Positions 23,309-32,083 of a stretch of 49,149 nt of DNA are shown piece after piece; position 1 is the stretch's first letter, and the number at the start of each line of letters is the position of its first letter. The position numbers and the translations under genes are program-made. The notes beneath the pieces were generated by a model. The model did not search any database and was not told where the DNA came from. It saw only the letters and a program-made list of their open reading frames with translations. Source of the stretch: Nitrospira sp. (GTDB lineage Bacteria > Nitrospirota > Thermodesulfovibrionia > Thermodesulfovibrionales > Dissulfurispiraceae); contig NSJL01000028.1 in the NCBI GenBank assembly GCA_002634385.1, positions 1 through 49,149 of the forward strand, written 5' to 3'.

Positions 23309-25938
23309 CCTGACACCTCCGCTGTCTTCCTGTCGATCTTCCTGAGCGTCGTCTCCATCCCGTCAAGGACCGGCGACTTCGTTACCGCGTGCATCTTCCA
23401 CGACATCACCCTGAATACGCCCCTGTCCGCAAAGTTGTTCGCCACCAGGACCATGCCTTCGGGCATATCGGGGTCCAGCAGGGCGGGCAGCTCGACCGTG
23501 CCTGCCGACGTGGAAACCGCCACCGGATCGCCGCCCGCGATGGACATCCGCTGCGCAAGCGTCCTGCTCATGCGCACATACGGCTCCGGGAGGATGCTGT
23601 TCAGGGCGGAGGAGCTCCTGCTCTGGGTCGCCGAATGGAAGAGGGGCCTCTCGATGCCGACATACAGCGCAGCCTTTTCCGGTATCTCCAGAAGGGATCC
23701 CGCCTCCGGGATTTCGATGCCCCCGATGCTCACATCATGGCGTAAAGGCTCTCCTTTATACGGCCACAGGAACTCTCCCGCATCCATATCCTCGTAGGTG
23801 ATCCCCTTGTGCAGGGGTGAGACTTTCGCTATTTCCGCAAGAATATCCCCGGCCTCGTTGTATTTCATCTCGGCACCGAGCATTCTGCTTATCTCGGCAA
23901 TGATCCGCCAATCCTCCATGCTCCCGCTGCTCCGGGCCCCCTCCACCGCCTTCCTCACATGCTGCATCCTGCGCTCGAGGTTGGTGTAGGAGCCCTCCTT
24001 CTCCGACCAGGCGAGAGTGGGAAGCACCACATCGGCAAGCCGGGCCGTCTCGTTGAGGAAGATGTCCTGCACCACCAGGAACTCCAGGCCGGAAAGGGCC
24101 TCTTTCACAAACGCGGTATCGGGGACGTTGAAGGCGACATTCTCCCCCATGATATACAGGGCCTTTATCTTCCCCGTCTTCGCCCCTTCGATGATCTCCA
24201 TCAGGCTCAACCCCGGGGCGGCCGGTATCTCCGCATTAAAGAACTCCCCGTATCTGTTCCTGAAGCTCTCCACTGCCAGCGGCCTGCCGCCGGGGAGCAT
24301 GTCGGGCAGGCACCCCATATCCACAAGGCCCTGTTCATTGGGGAGCTCCGAGAGGAGATAGATGCGCCCGTTCAGGAGGTAGGTCAGGGCGGCGAGCAGC
24401 AGCAGGTTCTCCTGCCCCCGCGAGCTCTGGATGCTGTCCCTTCCGATGATCAGGGAGGGGTTGGTCATCACCGAGAGGGTGTCCACGCATCCGCTGATCT
24501 CCCCCGCCGTGATGCCGCTCCTTTCCTCCGCATCCCGGAGGGAGACGGCCGGTATTTTCCTGATGATCTCTTCAAAAGCGGACTTCTCCCCGGAGAGGGG
24601 CCTCTTCTTCATCAGCTCCGTCACCAGGGCGGCCAGAACCGTTGTATCGGTAAAAGGCCGGGGAACCAGCCTCTGCGCCGCAAAGCGCACCAGGCCGGGC
24701 ATATGGCCCAGGGTCACCACCGGAACGCGCTTGCGGGACGCACCCCTCACCTGGAGACCCAGGATCGGGTTCACCGCAGTGGGGTCGGCCCCTGTGATGA
24801 AGATGCCGTCCGAGCGGGAGATACCGTGAATGGGGTTCGCGGTAACGCCCTGTCCGAATATAGTCTCGAAAAACCTCTGCGCAGGGGCGAAGGCGAAGCC
24901 GGCGACCGAGTCGATGTTGTTGCTGCCCAGCACTACCCGCATGAACTTCTGGAATACGTAGTTGTCCTCGTTGGTGCAGCGCGCCGACGCGATACCGGCA
25001 ATGGCGTTGCCGCCTTCTTTCTCCTTGATTTCTTTCAGCTTCCGGGCGATGTAGGAAAAGGCCTCGCTCCAGGTGGCCTGCTGCAGCTCTCCATTCCTCC
25101 GGATCAGGGGGGTCTTCAGCCTCTGGGGGCTGGTGACATAATCGTATCCGAAGCGCCCCCTGTTGCAGAGGAGCCCCTTGTTCAGACCCTTCTCCATCTC
25201 CGGCACCACGCGGACGATGGAATCGCCCCGCACCTGGGCGGTCAGGGAGCATCCCACGCCACAGTAGGAGCAGACGGTATTCACTTCTTTCTCTATGTAC
25301 CAGGGACGGTAGGTGTGCTTGTGGAGGCGCGACATGATGGCCCCCACCGGGCAGACCGTAAGACAGTTCCCGCAGTATTCACAGTTATAGCGACCCCCGG
25401 AGAAAGGCTCCACGAAGGTCTTGCTCGTCCTGTTCACCATGGAGATGGCGGAGGCGCCCTGCACCCTTTCACACATCCTGACACACCGGGTGCAGGAGAT
25501 GCACCGCTCCATGTTCCGGACAATAATGGGGTCGTCGTAGCTCTCCGGGTGCTTTCTCTTCCCCTCGGCAAAGCGCCCCGCGGCAGGACCGTACTTCATC
25601 ACGAGGTCCTGGAGGTCGCACTCCCCCGCCTTGTCGCAGTAGGGACAGTCGAGGGCGTGGTTGATAAGCAGGAACTCCAGCATGGCCTTCCGCGCCTCGA
25701 CCACCTTTTCCGTCTCGGTCCAGACCACCATTCCGTCGGTCACATTCATCGTGCAGGAGGTCTGGAGTCTCGGCATCTTCTCGATTTCGACAAGGCAGAG
25801 CCGGCAGCCGCCGAAGGCCTCGAGGATTTCGTGATGACAGAGTGTCGGTATATGGATACCGGCCTTCCTCGCTGCATCGAGGATGGTAACCGGCTTCTCC
25901 AGTGTCAACTTCTTCCCGTTAATGGTTACTGTAATCAT
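23305..25938 (-). CDS. nuoG: NADH-quinone oxidoreductase subunit G
   Basis: An 877-residue peripheral-arm subunit. The N-terminal 2Fe-2S domain has CHHEILEAFGGCRLC and a later SCTM (about 34-62), followed by the histidine/cysteine cluster HALDCPYCDKAGECDLQ and two 4Fe-4S motifs (CISCTRC...C and CEYCGNCLTVCPVGA). From about 220 a molybdopterin-oxidoreductase-like domain begins with CSYCGVGC...C, so the extra cluster N7 present in some bacteria is retained. Molybdenum ligands are not obvious, as expected for NuoG. The start overlaps the nuoF stop by four bases. Confidence 0.95.
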   Translation of the reverse strand: MITVTINGKKLTLEKPVTILDAARKAGIHIPTLCHHEILEAFGGCRLCLVEIEKMPRLQTSCTMNVTDGMVVWTETEKVVEARKAMLEFLLINHALDCPYCDKAGECDLQDLVMKYGPAAGRFAEGKRKHPESYDDPIIVRNMERCISCTRCVRMCERVQGASAISMVNRTSKTFVEPFSGGRYNCEYCGNCLTVCPVGAIMSRLHKHTYRPWYIEKEVNTVCSYCGVGCSLTAQVRGDSIVRVVPEMEKGLNKGLLCNRGRFGYDYVTSPQRLKTPLIRRNGELQQATWSEAFSYIARKLKEIKEKEGGNAIAGIASARCTNEDNYVFQKFMRVVLGSNNIDSVAGFAFAPAQRFFETIFGQGVTANPIHGISRSDGIFITGADPTAVNPILGLQVRGASRKRVPVVTLGHMPGLVRFAAQRLVPRPFTDTTVLAALVTELMKKRPLSGEKSAFEEIIRKIPAVSLRDAEERSGITAGEISGCVDTLSVMTNPSLIIGRDSIQSSRGQENLLLLAALTYLLNGRIYLLSELPNEQGLVDMGCLPDMLPGGRPLAVESFRNRYGEFFNAEIPAAPGLSLMEIIEGAKTGKIKALYIMGENVAFNVPDTAFVKEALSGLEFLVVQDIFLNETARLADVVLPTLAWSEKEGSYTNLERRMQHVRKAVEGARSSGSMEDWRIIAEISRMLGAEMKYNEAGDILAEIAKVSPLHKGITYEDMDAGEFLWPYKGEPLRHDVSIGGIEIPEAGSLLEIPEKAALYVGIERPLFHSATQSRSSSALNSILPEPYVRMSRTLAQRMSIAGGDPVAVSTSAGTVELPALLDPDMPEGMVLVANNFADRGVFRVMSWKMHAVTKSPVLDGMETTLRKIDRKTAEVSG

Positions 25939-27197
25939 GCGCTGGCCCCCACCTTGCTCTTGTCGATGCGTTTCTCGAACTCATTCCTGAAATGTTTTAT
26001 AAAATGCTGCACCACCGAGGCAGCCCCGTCTCCCAGGGGACAGAAGGTCTTCCCGATGATGTTCTTCGAAACCTCCAGGAGAAGATCGATATCCCCCCCG
26101 GTTCCGGCGCCGTTCACGATCCTCTCGAGGATGGAGCGCATCCATCCCACCCCCTCCCTGCACGGAGTGCACTTCCCGCAGGACTCATGCTCGAAGAATT
26201 TCGTCGCCCGGAGGCAGACCTTTACCAGGTCGACGGTCTCGTCAAAGACCATCACCGCCCCGGAGCCGAGCATGCTCCCGTGCTTGGGCATCGAGACGAA
26301 ATCCATGGGGCAGTCGATCATGTCGGCAGGGAGGACAGGGGTCGAGATACCGCCCGGGATCACCGCTTTCAGCTTCTTGTCCCCGGCGATGCCGCCGCAA
26401 TGCTCATAAATGATCTCCCGGAGGGTCACCCCCATGGGGAGCTCGTACACCCCGGGTCTCTTCACATGCCCGCTCACCGAATAGAGCTTCGGGCCGGGGC
26501 AGTCGGAGCTTCCGATCCGGGAGTAGGCATTCGCCCCTATTTCGAGTATGTACGGGATATTCGCAAATGTTTCGACGTTGTTCACCACGGTCGGCTTGGA
26601 GAGATAGCCCTCGTTCACCGGGAAGGGGGGCTTGATCCTCGGCTGTCCCCTCTTCCCTTCCAGCGAATCGATAAGGGCTGTCTCTTCGCCGCAGATGTAC
26701 GCGCCCGCGCCCTGGTGGACAGCGAGGTGAAAGGCGATGCCCTTGCCCAGTATGTTGTCCCCGAGATACCCTTTCTCGCGGGCCTGCCGGATGGCGCCTT
26801 CGAGGATGTCCTTCGCTGCCGGGTACTCGCCGCGGAGGTAGATATAGCCGTATTCGGCACCGAGAGCATACCCGGAGATCACCATTCCCTCGATAAGCAG
26901 GTGGGGGTTCTTCTCGAGGAGGGGCCTGTCCTTGAAGGTCCCCGGCTCCCCCTCGTCGGCGTTACAGAGAAGGTATTTCGGTCTCTTCGGGTCCGCAGCG
27001 GCAAAGGACCACTTCATCCCGGTGGGAAACCCGGCGCCGCCCCTTCCCCTGAGCCCGGAGCCTTTCACCTCGCCGATGATGTCGGCGGGCGTCATTTCCA
27101 GGGCCTTGGCAAGGGCCTTGTATCCTCCCGCCTTCACATACTCGTCAAGGTCCGCCGAGTCGGGGTTGTCGATGTTTCTCAATAGATATTTTTCCAT
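25935..27197 (-). CDS. nuoF: NADH-quinone oxidoreductase subunit F (NADH-binding)
   Basis: A 420-residue subunit that oxidises NADH via FMN and cluster N3. GLRGRGGAGFPTGMKW (about 49-64) is the NADH/FMN glycine-rich loop; GAGAYICGEETALIDSLEGKRGQPR (about 165-190) is the FMN site. The cluster ligands appear as CGKCTPCREG (about 337-346) with a fourth cysteine near 384. Length and motifs are normal, so this complex should be a true NADH-oxidising enzyme. The start lies two bases after nuoE. Confidence 0.96.
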   Translation of the reverse strand: MEKYLLRNIDNPDSADLDEYVKAGGYKALAKALEMTPADIIGEVKGSGLRGRGGAGFPTGMKWSFAAADPKRPKYLLCNADEGEPGTFKDRPLLEKNPHLLIEGMVISGYALGAEYGYIYLRGEYPAAKDILEGAIRQAREKGYLGDNILGKGIAFHLAVHQGAGAYICGEETALIDSLEGKRGQPRIKPPFPVNEGYLSKPTVVNNVETFANIPYILEIGANAYSRIGSSDCPGPKLYSVSGHVKRPGVYELPMGVTLREIIYEHCGGIAGDKKLKAVIPGGISTPVLPADMIDCPMDFVSMPKHGSMLGSGAVMVFDETVDLVKVCLRATKFFEHESCGKCTPCREGVGWMRSILERIVNGAGTGGDIDLLLEVSKNIIGKTFCPLGDGAASVVQHFIKHFRNEFEKRIDKSKVGASA

Positions 27198-27199
27198 GA

Positions 27200-27664
27200 C
27201 TATTTATAACTCTCCAGTATCTCAAGGATGTTCTTATCATTAAGACTGTCATGGAAATCGGTATCGACCAGCATCGCCGGCGCAGTGCCGCATGCCCCGA
27301 TGCATTCCATGATCACCAGGGAGAACCTGCCGTCGGGAGAGGTGCCGTTGGGCGGGAGCCCGTATTTTTCTTTCAGAAGGTCCACCAGGCTTTCCGCCCC
27401 CATGAGCATGCAGGCCACATTGGTGCACAACTGGATGAGATGCCTGCCCATGGGCTTGTGGCGGTACATGGAATAGAAGGTCGCCACGCCCTTCACCGTC
27501 GCCTTCGGGACATTGAGCAGCTCCCCCACTGCCGCCATGGCGTCGGGAGTGATCCACCCTTCCTCCCTCTGGACGACGTAAAGGGAGGGCAGGAGGCAGG
27601 ACCGCGCATCCGTGTACTTACTCCTGAGTTGGTTGATTTCCGCTACAAGCTTTTCATTGAGCAT
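27200..27664 (-). CDS. nuoE: NADH-quinone oxidoreductase subunit E
   Basis: A 154-residue thioredoxin-fold subunit carrying the 2Fe-2S cluster N1a. The ligands follow the C-x4-C and C-x3-C pattern: CTNVAC (about 79-84) and CIGAC (about 120-124). An N-terminal helical domain has VVQREEGWITPDAMAAV. The ATG at 27664 lies ten bases after the nuoD stop and has GGTGAGG upstream; an in-frame TTG 30 bases earlier is less likely. Confidence 0.95.
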   Translation of the reverse strand: MLNEKLVAEINQLRSKYTDARSCLLPSLYVVQREEGWITPDAMAAVGELLNVPKATVKGVATFYSMYRHKPMGRHLIQLCTNVACMLMGAESLVDLLKEKYGLPPNGTSPDGRFSLVIMECIGACGTAPAMLVDTDFHDSLNDKNILEILESYK

Positions 27665-27674
27665 TATGGTATCC

Positions 27675-28874
27675 TCACCTGTCGCATTCTCCAAGCACTA
27701 TATCGATAGTACCTATATTTGCAATGACGTCGGCCACCAGGGCGTTCTCACAGAGCTTGGGCAGGACGGAGACATGGACAAAGGAGGGTGCGCGCAGCCG
27801 CATCCGGTACGGCCTGCCGCTCCCATCGCCCACGAAATAGAAGCCCAGCTCGCCTTTCGGGACCTCTGTTGCCGCATATATTTCCCCTTCGGGTGAAGCG
27901 ATGGGGCCTTTCGTGATCAGGACGAACTGGTGAATGAGAGACTCCATATCCGTAAGGACCCGGTCTTTGGGCGGGAGGGTGAATTTCGGGGCATCGGGGG
28001 CCATGATAGGACCTTTGGGCATCTTTTCGATACATTGCTTGATGATGCGGTTGGACTGCTTCAGCTCTTCCATCCTGCACAGGTAGCGGTCGTACACGTC
28101 GCCGTTCTTCCCCACCGGGACATCGAACTCCACCTGGTCGTAGGCGTCATAGGGGGCCACCTTCCTGATATCGTAGGGGACTCCCGACCCCCTCAGGGTC
28201 GGACCGGTCAGGCCCCAGTTGATGGCCTCCTCGGCACTGATCACCCCGATCCCCTTTGTCCGTTGCAGCCAGATCCTGTTCTCGTTCAGCAGGGTCTCGT
28301 ATTCCCTCTCGATGGTCCTGGGGAACTCCTCGGTGAAGGCATACAGCTTGTCAAGGAACTCCTGGCTCACATCGTTCCTGACACCGCCGATACGCGGGTA
28401 GCTGACCGTAAGGCGTGCCCCGCAGGTCATCTCGAAGAGGTCCAGCAGCGTTTCCCTGTCCCGGAAGGAGTACAGGAAGAGGGTCATGGCGCCGATATCG
28501 AGGGCATGGGTGGCGACCCCGATGATATGGCTGCTGATCCGGGTCATCTCGCACATGATGGTCCTGATGAACTTCGCCCTTTCCGGGACCTGGATACCGA
28601 AAAGCCTCTCCACCGCAACACAGTACCCGACGTTGTTCGACATGCTCGAGATGTAGTCCAGCCTGTCGGTCAGGGGCAGGGCCGAAAGGTACGTCCGGTT
28701 TTCGGCGAGCTTCTCCACCCCCCGGTGCAGGTATCCGACGTAGGGGGTGCATTTGAGGACGCTCTCCCCGTCGAGCTCCAGCTCGAGCTTCAAGACGCCG
28801 TGGGTCGCCGGGTGCTGCGGCCCCATACTGACGGTCAGTTCCTTGGTCTTCTTCTCCGTTGTCTGCACTGACAT
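27675..28874 (-). CDS. nuoD: NADH-quinone oxidoreductase subunit D (49 kDa type)
   Basis: A 399-residue subunit related to the large subunit of NiFe hydrogenases; with NuoB it forms the quinone pocket near cluster N2. [21 protein letters not shown] (17-37) contains the histidine loop near the quinone head group. The metal-binding cysteines of hydrogenases are lost, as in all NuoD. Length is normal. The ATG directly follows the nuoC stop (TAAATG). Its partner NuoB is the selenocysteine protein described at 29503. Confidence 0.96.
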   Translation of the reverse strand: MSVQTTEKKTKELTVSMGPQHPATHGVLKLELELDGESVLKCTPYVGYLHRGVEKLAENRTYLSALPLTDRLDYISSMSNNVGYCVAVERLFGIQVPERAKFIRTIMCEMTRISSHIIGVATHALDIGAMTLFLYSFRDRETLLDLFEMTCGARLTVSYPRIGGVRNDVSQEFLDKLYAFTEEFPRTIEREYETLLNENRIWLQRTKGIGVISAEEAINWGLTGPTLRGSGVPYDIRKVAPYDAYDQVEFDVPVGKNGDVYDRYLCRMEELKQSNRIIKQCIEKMPKGPIMAPDAPKFTLPPKDRVLTDMESLIHQFVLITKGPIASPEGEIYAATEVPKGELGFYFVGDGSGRPYRMRLRAPSFVHVSVLPKLCENALVADVIANIGTIDIVLGECDR

Positions 28875-29411
28875 TTATCTAACCTCGTACACTTTATTTC
28901 GCTCTGCAATCTCGACGACTTCCTTGTAGTCCTTCCACTCCCTATCACCGAGATCGCTCTGCAGCGGGTAATCCTTTCTCAGGGGATGGCCCTCCCAGTC
29001 CTCCGGCAGGAGGATGCGCCTGAGATCGGGATGTCCGTTGAAGGTAACGCCGAGCAGGTCGTAGCATTCCCTCTCGTGCCAGTTGGCCCCCTGCCATATA
29101 TCCACCACGCTGTCGACGGCACAATCGTCCTCGGGGACCTCGGCACGTATGCGGATCATGTGGTTATGTCTCATGGAATACAGGTGGTAGACAACCTCGA
29201 AACGCGGCTCCTTCCTGCCGAGGTAATCCACCCCGCACAGGTCCTCGAGGAAATCGAAGTAGAACTCCGGCGTCTCGTGCAGGTACTTCAGCATCTCCTT
29301 GATCCTGTCCTTCCGCACGATGACCGACACCTGACCACGAAACTCTTTGATTTCCCTCACTTCGGTGGGATATCTGTCCCTTATCGCTTCCGCTATCTCT
29401 TTTGGCTCCAT
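28875..29411 (-). CDS. nuoC: NADH-quinone oxidoreductase subunit C (30 kDa type)
   Basis: A 178-residue subunit that supports the NuoB-NuoD interface and holds no cofactor. The family signature is visible as ANWHERECYDLLGVTFNGHPDLRRILLPEDWEGHPLRKDYP (about 127-167). It is a separate gene, not the nuoCD fusion of enterobacteria. ATG 29411 has AAGGGG upstream; a TTG one codon earlier is possible. Confidence 0.95.
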   Translation of the reverse strand: MEPKEIAEAIRDRYPTEVREIKEFRGQVSVIVRKDRIKEMLKYLHETPEFYFDFLEDLCGVDYLGRKEPRFEVVYHLYSMRHNHMIRIRAEVPEDDCAVDSVVDIWQGANWHERECYDLLGVTFNGHPDLRRILLPEDWEGHPLRKDYPLQSDLGDREWKDYKEVVEIAERNKVYEVR

Positions 29412-29502
29412 CAAATCCCCTTTTTCCGGCAGAGGTATTATACAGGCAAAGGTAAAGAAAGGGCCTTTCTTTACCTCTTCCTTTACCTGCTCCCTTCTCT
29501 TT

Positions 29503-30030
29503 TTATCTCCACATGCTCCACTTAAGGTGCTCTTTCTTTATCTTGTCCTGCAGCTTCAGGATGCCGTCCAGAAGCGCCTCCGGCCTCGGCGGGCACCCGG
29601 GAATGTAGACATCCACCGGCAGGAAGGAATCCACACCCTGAACCGTACTGTAGGAATTGAAAATACCGCCGCTGCATGCGCAGCTCCCCATGGAGATCAC
29701 ATAGCGCGGCTCGGGCATCTGGTCGTACACCCTCCGTACGATAGGTGCCATCTTTTTCGTTACCGTACCTGCGATAATCACGAAATCCGCCTGCCGCGGA
29801 GAGCCCCTGAAAATGCTGCCCAGCCTGTCCAGATCATAGTGTGACGATCCCGTCGTCATCATTTCAATGGCGCATCAGGCAAGGCCGAAGGTCATCGGCC
29901 AGAGAGAGGAATAGCGCCCCCAGTTCACTATCTTGTCCAGGGTGGCGATAATCGTGTTTGCACCGGGAATAACCCGCAAGCCCTCCTCTATTTTAATCAC
30001 ATCGGATGACGTGCTCGTTTCCGTTACCAT
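29503..30030 (-). CDS. nuoB: NADH-quinone oxidoreductase subunit B with in-frame TGA (selenocysteine) at an N2 ligand
   Basis: A 175-residue subunit that carries 4Fe-4S cluster N2, the last cluster before quinone. Reading from ATG 30030 (site AAAAGGAGGTG upstream), the frame gives [20 protein letters not shown], then PMTFGLA-[TGA][14 protein letters not shown], then a full normal C-terminus. In all NuoB proteins I know the motif is GLxCC: two adjacent cysteines, both N2 ligands. Here the first (codon 52, bases 29875-29877) is TGA and the second is C53; the other two ligands, C117 in SMGSCA and C146 in IPGCPP, are present. Homology is unbroken across the TGA and a SECIS-like hairpin follows at 29842-29858, so I read it as Sec-Cys. 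An ATG at 29862 would omit two ligands and a third of the fold. A nonsense mutation or base error is the alternative. Confidence 0.85.
29842..29858 (-). promoter_or_regulatory. Bacterial SECIS-like hairpin in nuoB
   Basis: In the mRNA, TGACGA and TCGTCA form a perfect 6-base stem with the 5-base loop CGGGA. The stem begins 16 bases after the TGA codon, and the loop guanines lie 24-26 bases after it. Position and loop fit the bacterial SECIS model (apical loop 16-37 bases after UGA, a G in its first two positions), like the hairpin in the peroxiredoxin gene. Confidence 0.65.
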
Positions 30031-30132
30031 TAGGTTCACCTCCTTTTGCGCGCAGAGCGCTCGACGTACAATTTAATTTGCGTTGCCGCCCTCTTTGCCC
30101 TCAGCACATGACGCCACGGCAAAAAGATAGCC

Positions 30133-30516
30133 TTAATCCCAGACGAATGCTTCCTTTTTCCATGCGTACACGTAGCCTACCACCAGCACGAGAATGAAGA
30201 GCATCATCTCGATCAGGGCATACAGGCCTATTTTGTCATAGACGATGGCCCAGGGATAGAGAAAAACCGCTTCCACATCAAATACGACGAAGAGCATGGC
30301 GATAATGTAGAATTTCACATTGAACCGGTACCGGGGCTCCCCCAGGGGAGGATTGCCCGATTCGTAGGCCATCAGTTTCTCACGGTATGCCCGCTTCAAC
30401 CGGAACAGGTTTCCCACGAGCAACGCCCCGAAGCCGACGGCAGAAGCGATGATCATGGTTATCAGGACGGGAAAATACTCAGTGGGCATGTATGAGCCTG
30501 GCATCATAGGGTTCAT
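30133..30516 (-). CDS. nuoA: NADH-quinone oxidoreductase subunit A
   Basis: A 127-residue subunit with three membrane helices, first gene of the operon. YESGNPPLGEPRYRFNVKFYIIAMLFVVFDVEAVFLYPWA (about 49-88) is the family signature, including the acidic FDVE. The cysteine often found in the loop as YECG is replaced by Ser here (YESG). The ATG at 30516 is chosen for the GAGGTGATT site; the frame continues upstream without one. About 100 bases separate it from nuoB. Confidence 0.95.
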   Translation of the reverse strand: MNPMMPGSYMPTEYFPVLITMIIASAVGFGALLVGNLFRLKRAYREKLMAYESGNPPLGEPRYRFNVKFYIIAMLFVVFDVEAVFLYPWAIVYDKIGLYALIEMMLFILVLVVGYVYAWKKEAFVWD

Positions 30517-30585
30517 AATCACCTCGACAGAAGATGAACAGGAGTCCAACTCTCTGTATATTAATTTTATACACTCAAACATACT

Positions 30586-30616
30586 ATTTTAACTTCTATT
30601 TATCAAATCTTGTCAA
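30586..30616 (-). promoter_or_regulatory. Possible nuo operon promoter
   Basis: On the minus strand TTGACA (30616-30611) is followed after 19 bases by TAAAAT (30591-30586), about 70 bases upstream of nuoA. The -35 is consensus; the spacing is long by two bases. The whole interval 30583-30742 is AT-rich and shared with the divergent trpC promoter. Confidence 0.45.
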
Positions 30617-30705
30617 GTGGAAAATTAAAAAAACAAATGGAAATATAAGTTTTTTTATACCGGAGCTCAGCGCCGCGCACAAAAAAGAGAAAGACCGATT
30701 TCCTC

Positions 30706-30734
30706 TTGTTTTTAAAAAACTTTTACGGTACAAT
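30706..30734 (+). promoter_or_regulatory. Probable trpC promoter
   Basis: TTGTTT (30706-30711) and TACAAT (30729-30734) are 17 bases apart. The -10 box lies only eight bases before the trpC ATG at 30743, which implies a very short or leaderless transcript. No Shine-Dalgarno site is visible, in line with that. Confidence 0.5.
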
Positions 30735-30742
30735 TCTTTCTT

Positions 30743-31531
30743 ATGAGTATACTTGATACGATTGCGGCACGGAAGGCGGAACGCCTCAGGGATACCAAGA
30801 GAAAGACCCCCCTGCCGGAGCTCAGGGGGCGTCTGCAGGAATGCGATGCACCGCGGGATTTCCGGGGGGCGGTGCGGCGGAAAAACGAAGGCGCCCTGCG
30901 CCTGATAGCGGAACTGAAGAAGGCTTCCCCCTCGAAAGGGCTTATCAGGAAGGACTTCGATCCCGTCTCCATCGCCTCTCTCTACGAGAGGAAGGGGGCT
31001 GACGCCCTTTCCGTCCTGACGGAAGAGGATTTCTTTCAGGGCCACCTCTCCTTTCTCCGGGAAGTCAGGCAGAACACCGCCCTTCCCCTCTTGCGAAAAG
31101 ACTTCATTTTCGACGCATACCAGATCTACGAGGCGAGGGTCAACGGCGCCGATGCCCTGCTCCTCATTGCCGCCCTGCTCGAAAGGAACCAGGCGCAGGA
31201 GTATCTCCACCTGGCCGCGGAACTGGGGCTCCAGGTGCTCTTCGAAGTGCATGACGAAGAGGAGCTCGAAAAAGCGCTCCTGGTGAACGCGGAAATCATC
31301 GGCATCAACAACCGGGACTTGAAAACGCTGGAGATCGATCTCTCCACCACTCTCCGGCTCAGAAAAGAGATCCCCCCGGGAAAGATCGTGGTAAGCGAGA
31401 GCGGGATACGCACCCGCTCCGATGTAGAGCGGCTGCGGGAGGCGGGAGTGGATACCCTGCTCGTCGGCACCTCCCTGATGCAATCGGAAGATATCGGCAG
31501 GAAGATCGACGAACTGCTGGGGAAAAGATAA
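30743..31531 (+). CDS. trpC: Indole-3-glycerol-phosphate synthase
   Basis: A 262-residue TIM-barrel enzyme of tryptophan synthesis that closes the indole ring from CdRP. IAELKKASPSKGLIRKDFDP (about 55-74) holds the catalytic lysine; LLRKDFIFDAYQIYEARVNGADALLLI (about 115-140), IGINNRDLKTLEID (about 190-204) and VVSESGIRTRSDV (about 214-226) complete the phosphate and active sites. It is an isolated gene here, without other trp genes, and lies divergent to the nuo operon. A short AT-rich upstream region appears to hold a promoter very close to the start. Confidence 0.96.
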   Translation: MSILDTIAARKAERLRDTKRKTPLPELRGRLQECDAPRDFRGAVRRKNEGALRLIAELKKASPSKGLIRKDFDPVSIASLYERKGADALSVLTEEDFFQGHLSFLREVRQNTALPLLRKDFIFDAYQIYEARVNGADALLLIAALLERNQAQEYLHLAAELGLQVLFEVHDEEELEKALLVNAEIIGINNRDLKTLEIDLSTTLRLRKEIPPGKIVVSESGIRTRSDVERLREAGVDTLLVGTSLMQSEDIGRKIDELLGKR

Positions 31532-31582
31532 AGAAAGAAATCCGAACTCCGCTTTCCGCGTTCATTCAGGACAAGCGCTTGA

Positions 31583-31966
31583 TTATTCCGCTTCAGCCTG
31601 CTTTTCATCGCACTGCCCTTGTATTTTCAACAGCAATTCTCCCAGGCTGAACGGCTTTTCCAGCACACAGCCGACCTTGAGGGCTTCGATTGTCGCCTGG
31701 ACCTCGGATTGAAAGGCGGTTATGAGAACAATCTTTCCCCCGAACTTCAATTCCCTCAGGCGTTTGATGATGTCGAGCCCGCTATACGGCTGCATTTTCA
31801 GATCGGTGATCACTATATCGAATGAGCCGGTTTCAATGGCGTCCATGGCACATTCGGACAATGTCGTCGCAGTAACAGCATATCCCCTTGCAGAGAGATA
31901 GCGCGATACTGTTGAAACAATCAACTCTTCGTCATCGACGATAAGCACGTTCTTCTTTCTGTCCAC
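31583..31966 (-). CDS. Receiver-only response regulator
   Basis: A 127-residue CheY-like single receiver domain. The acidic pocket DDEE (11-14), the phosphorylation site D55 in IVITDLKM, T83 in LITAF and K104 in LEKPFS are all present, so it should accept phosphate. There is no output domain, and the C-terminal tail (KIQGQCDEKQAEAE) is short. No histidine kinase is adjacent, so it is an orphan. Translation probably begins at GTG 31966. It is convergent with trpC. Confidence 0.9.
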   Translation of the reverse strand: MDRKKNVLIVDDEELIVSTVSRYLSARGYAVTATTLSECAMDAIETGSFDIVITDLKMQPYSGLDIIKRLRELKFGGKIVLITAFQSEVQATIEALKVGCVLEKPFSLGELLLKIQGQCDEKQAEAE

Positions 31967-32083
31967 TGGTGCGCTCCGGAAGTACTATATTTCTCTATCT
32001 GATGGATTTCTCCCCTGAAGGGGGAGAGGGGGCCGGCAGAAGAGAGGAGAGACTCCATCCATCAGTGACAATAGTAAACCTTA

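Noticed and set aside
23959..26409. Plus-strand open frame of about 816 codons opposite nuoG and nuoF
   Set aside because: It mirrors the conserved nuoG and nuoF coding sequence and shows no motif of its own.
29503..29862. Short nuoB starting at an ATG after the TGA
   Set aside because: It would lack the first two N2 ligands and the conserved N-terminal third, and there is no suitable ribosome binding site in front; the upstream ATG at 30030 has a strong one and the homology is continuous.
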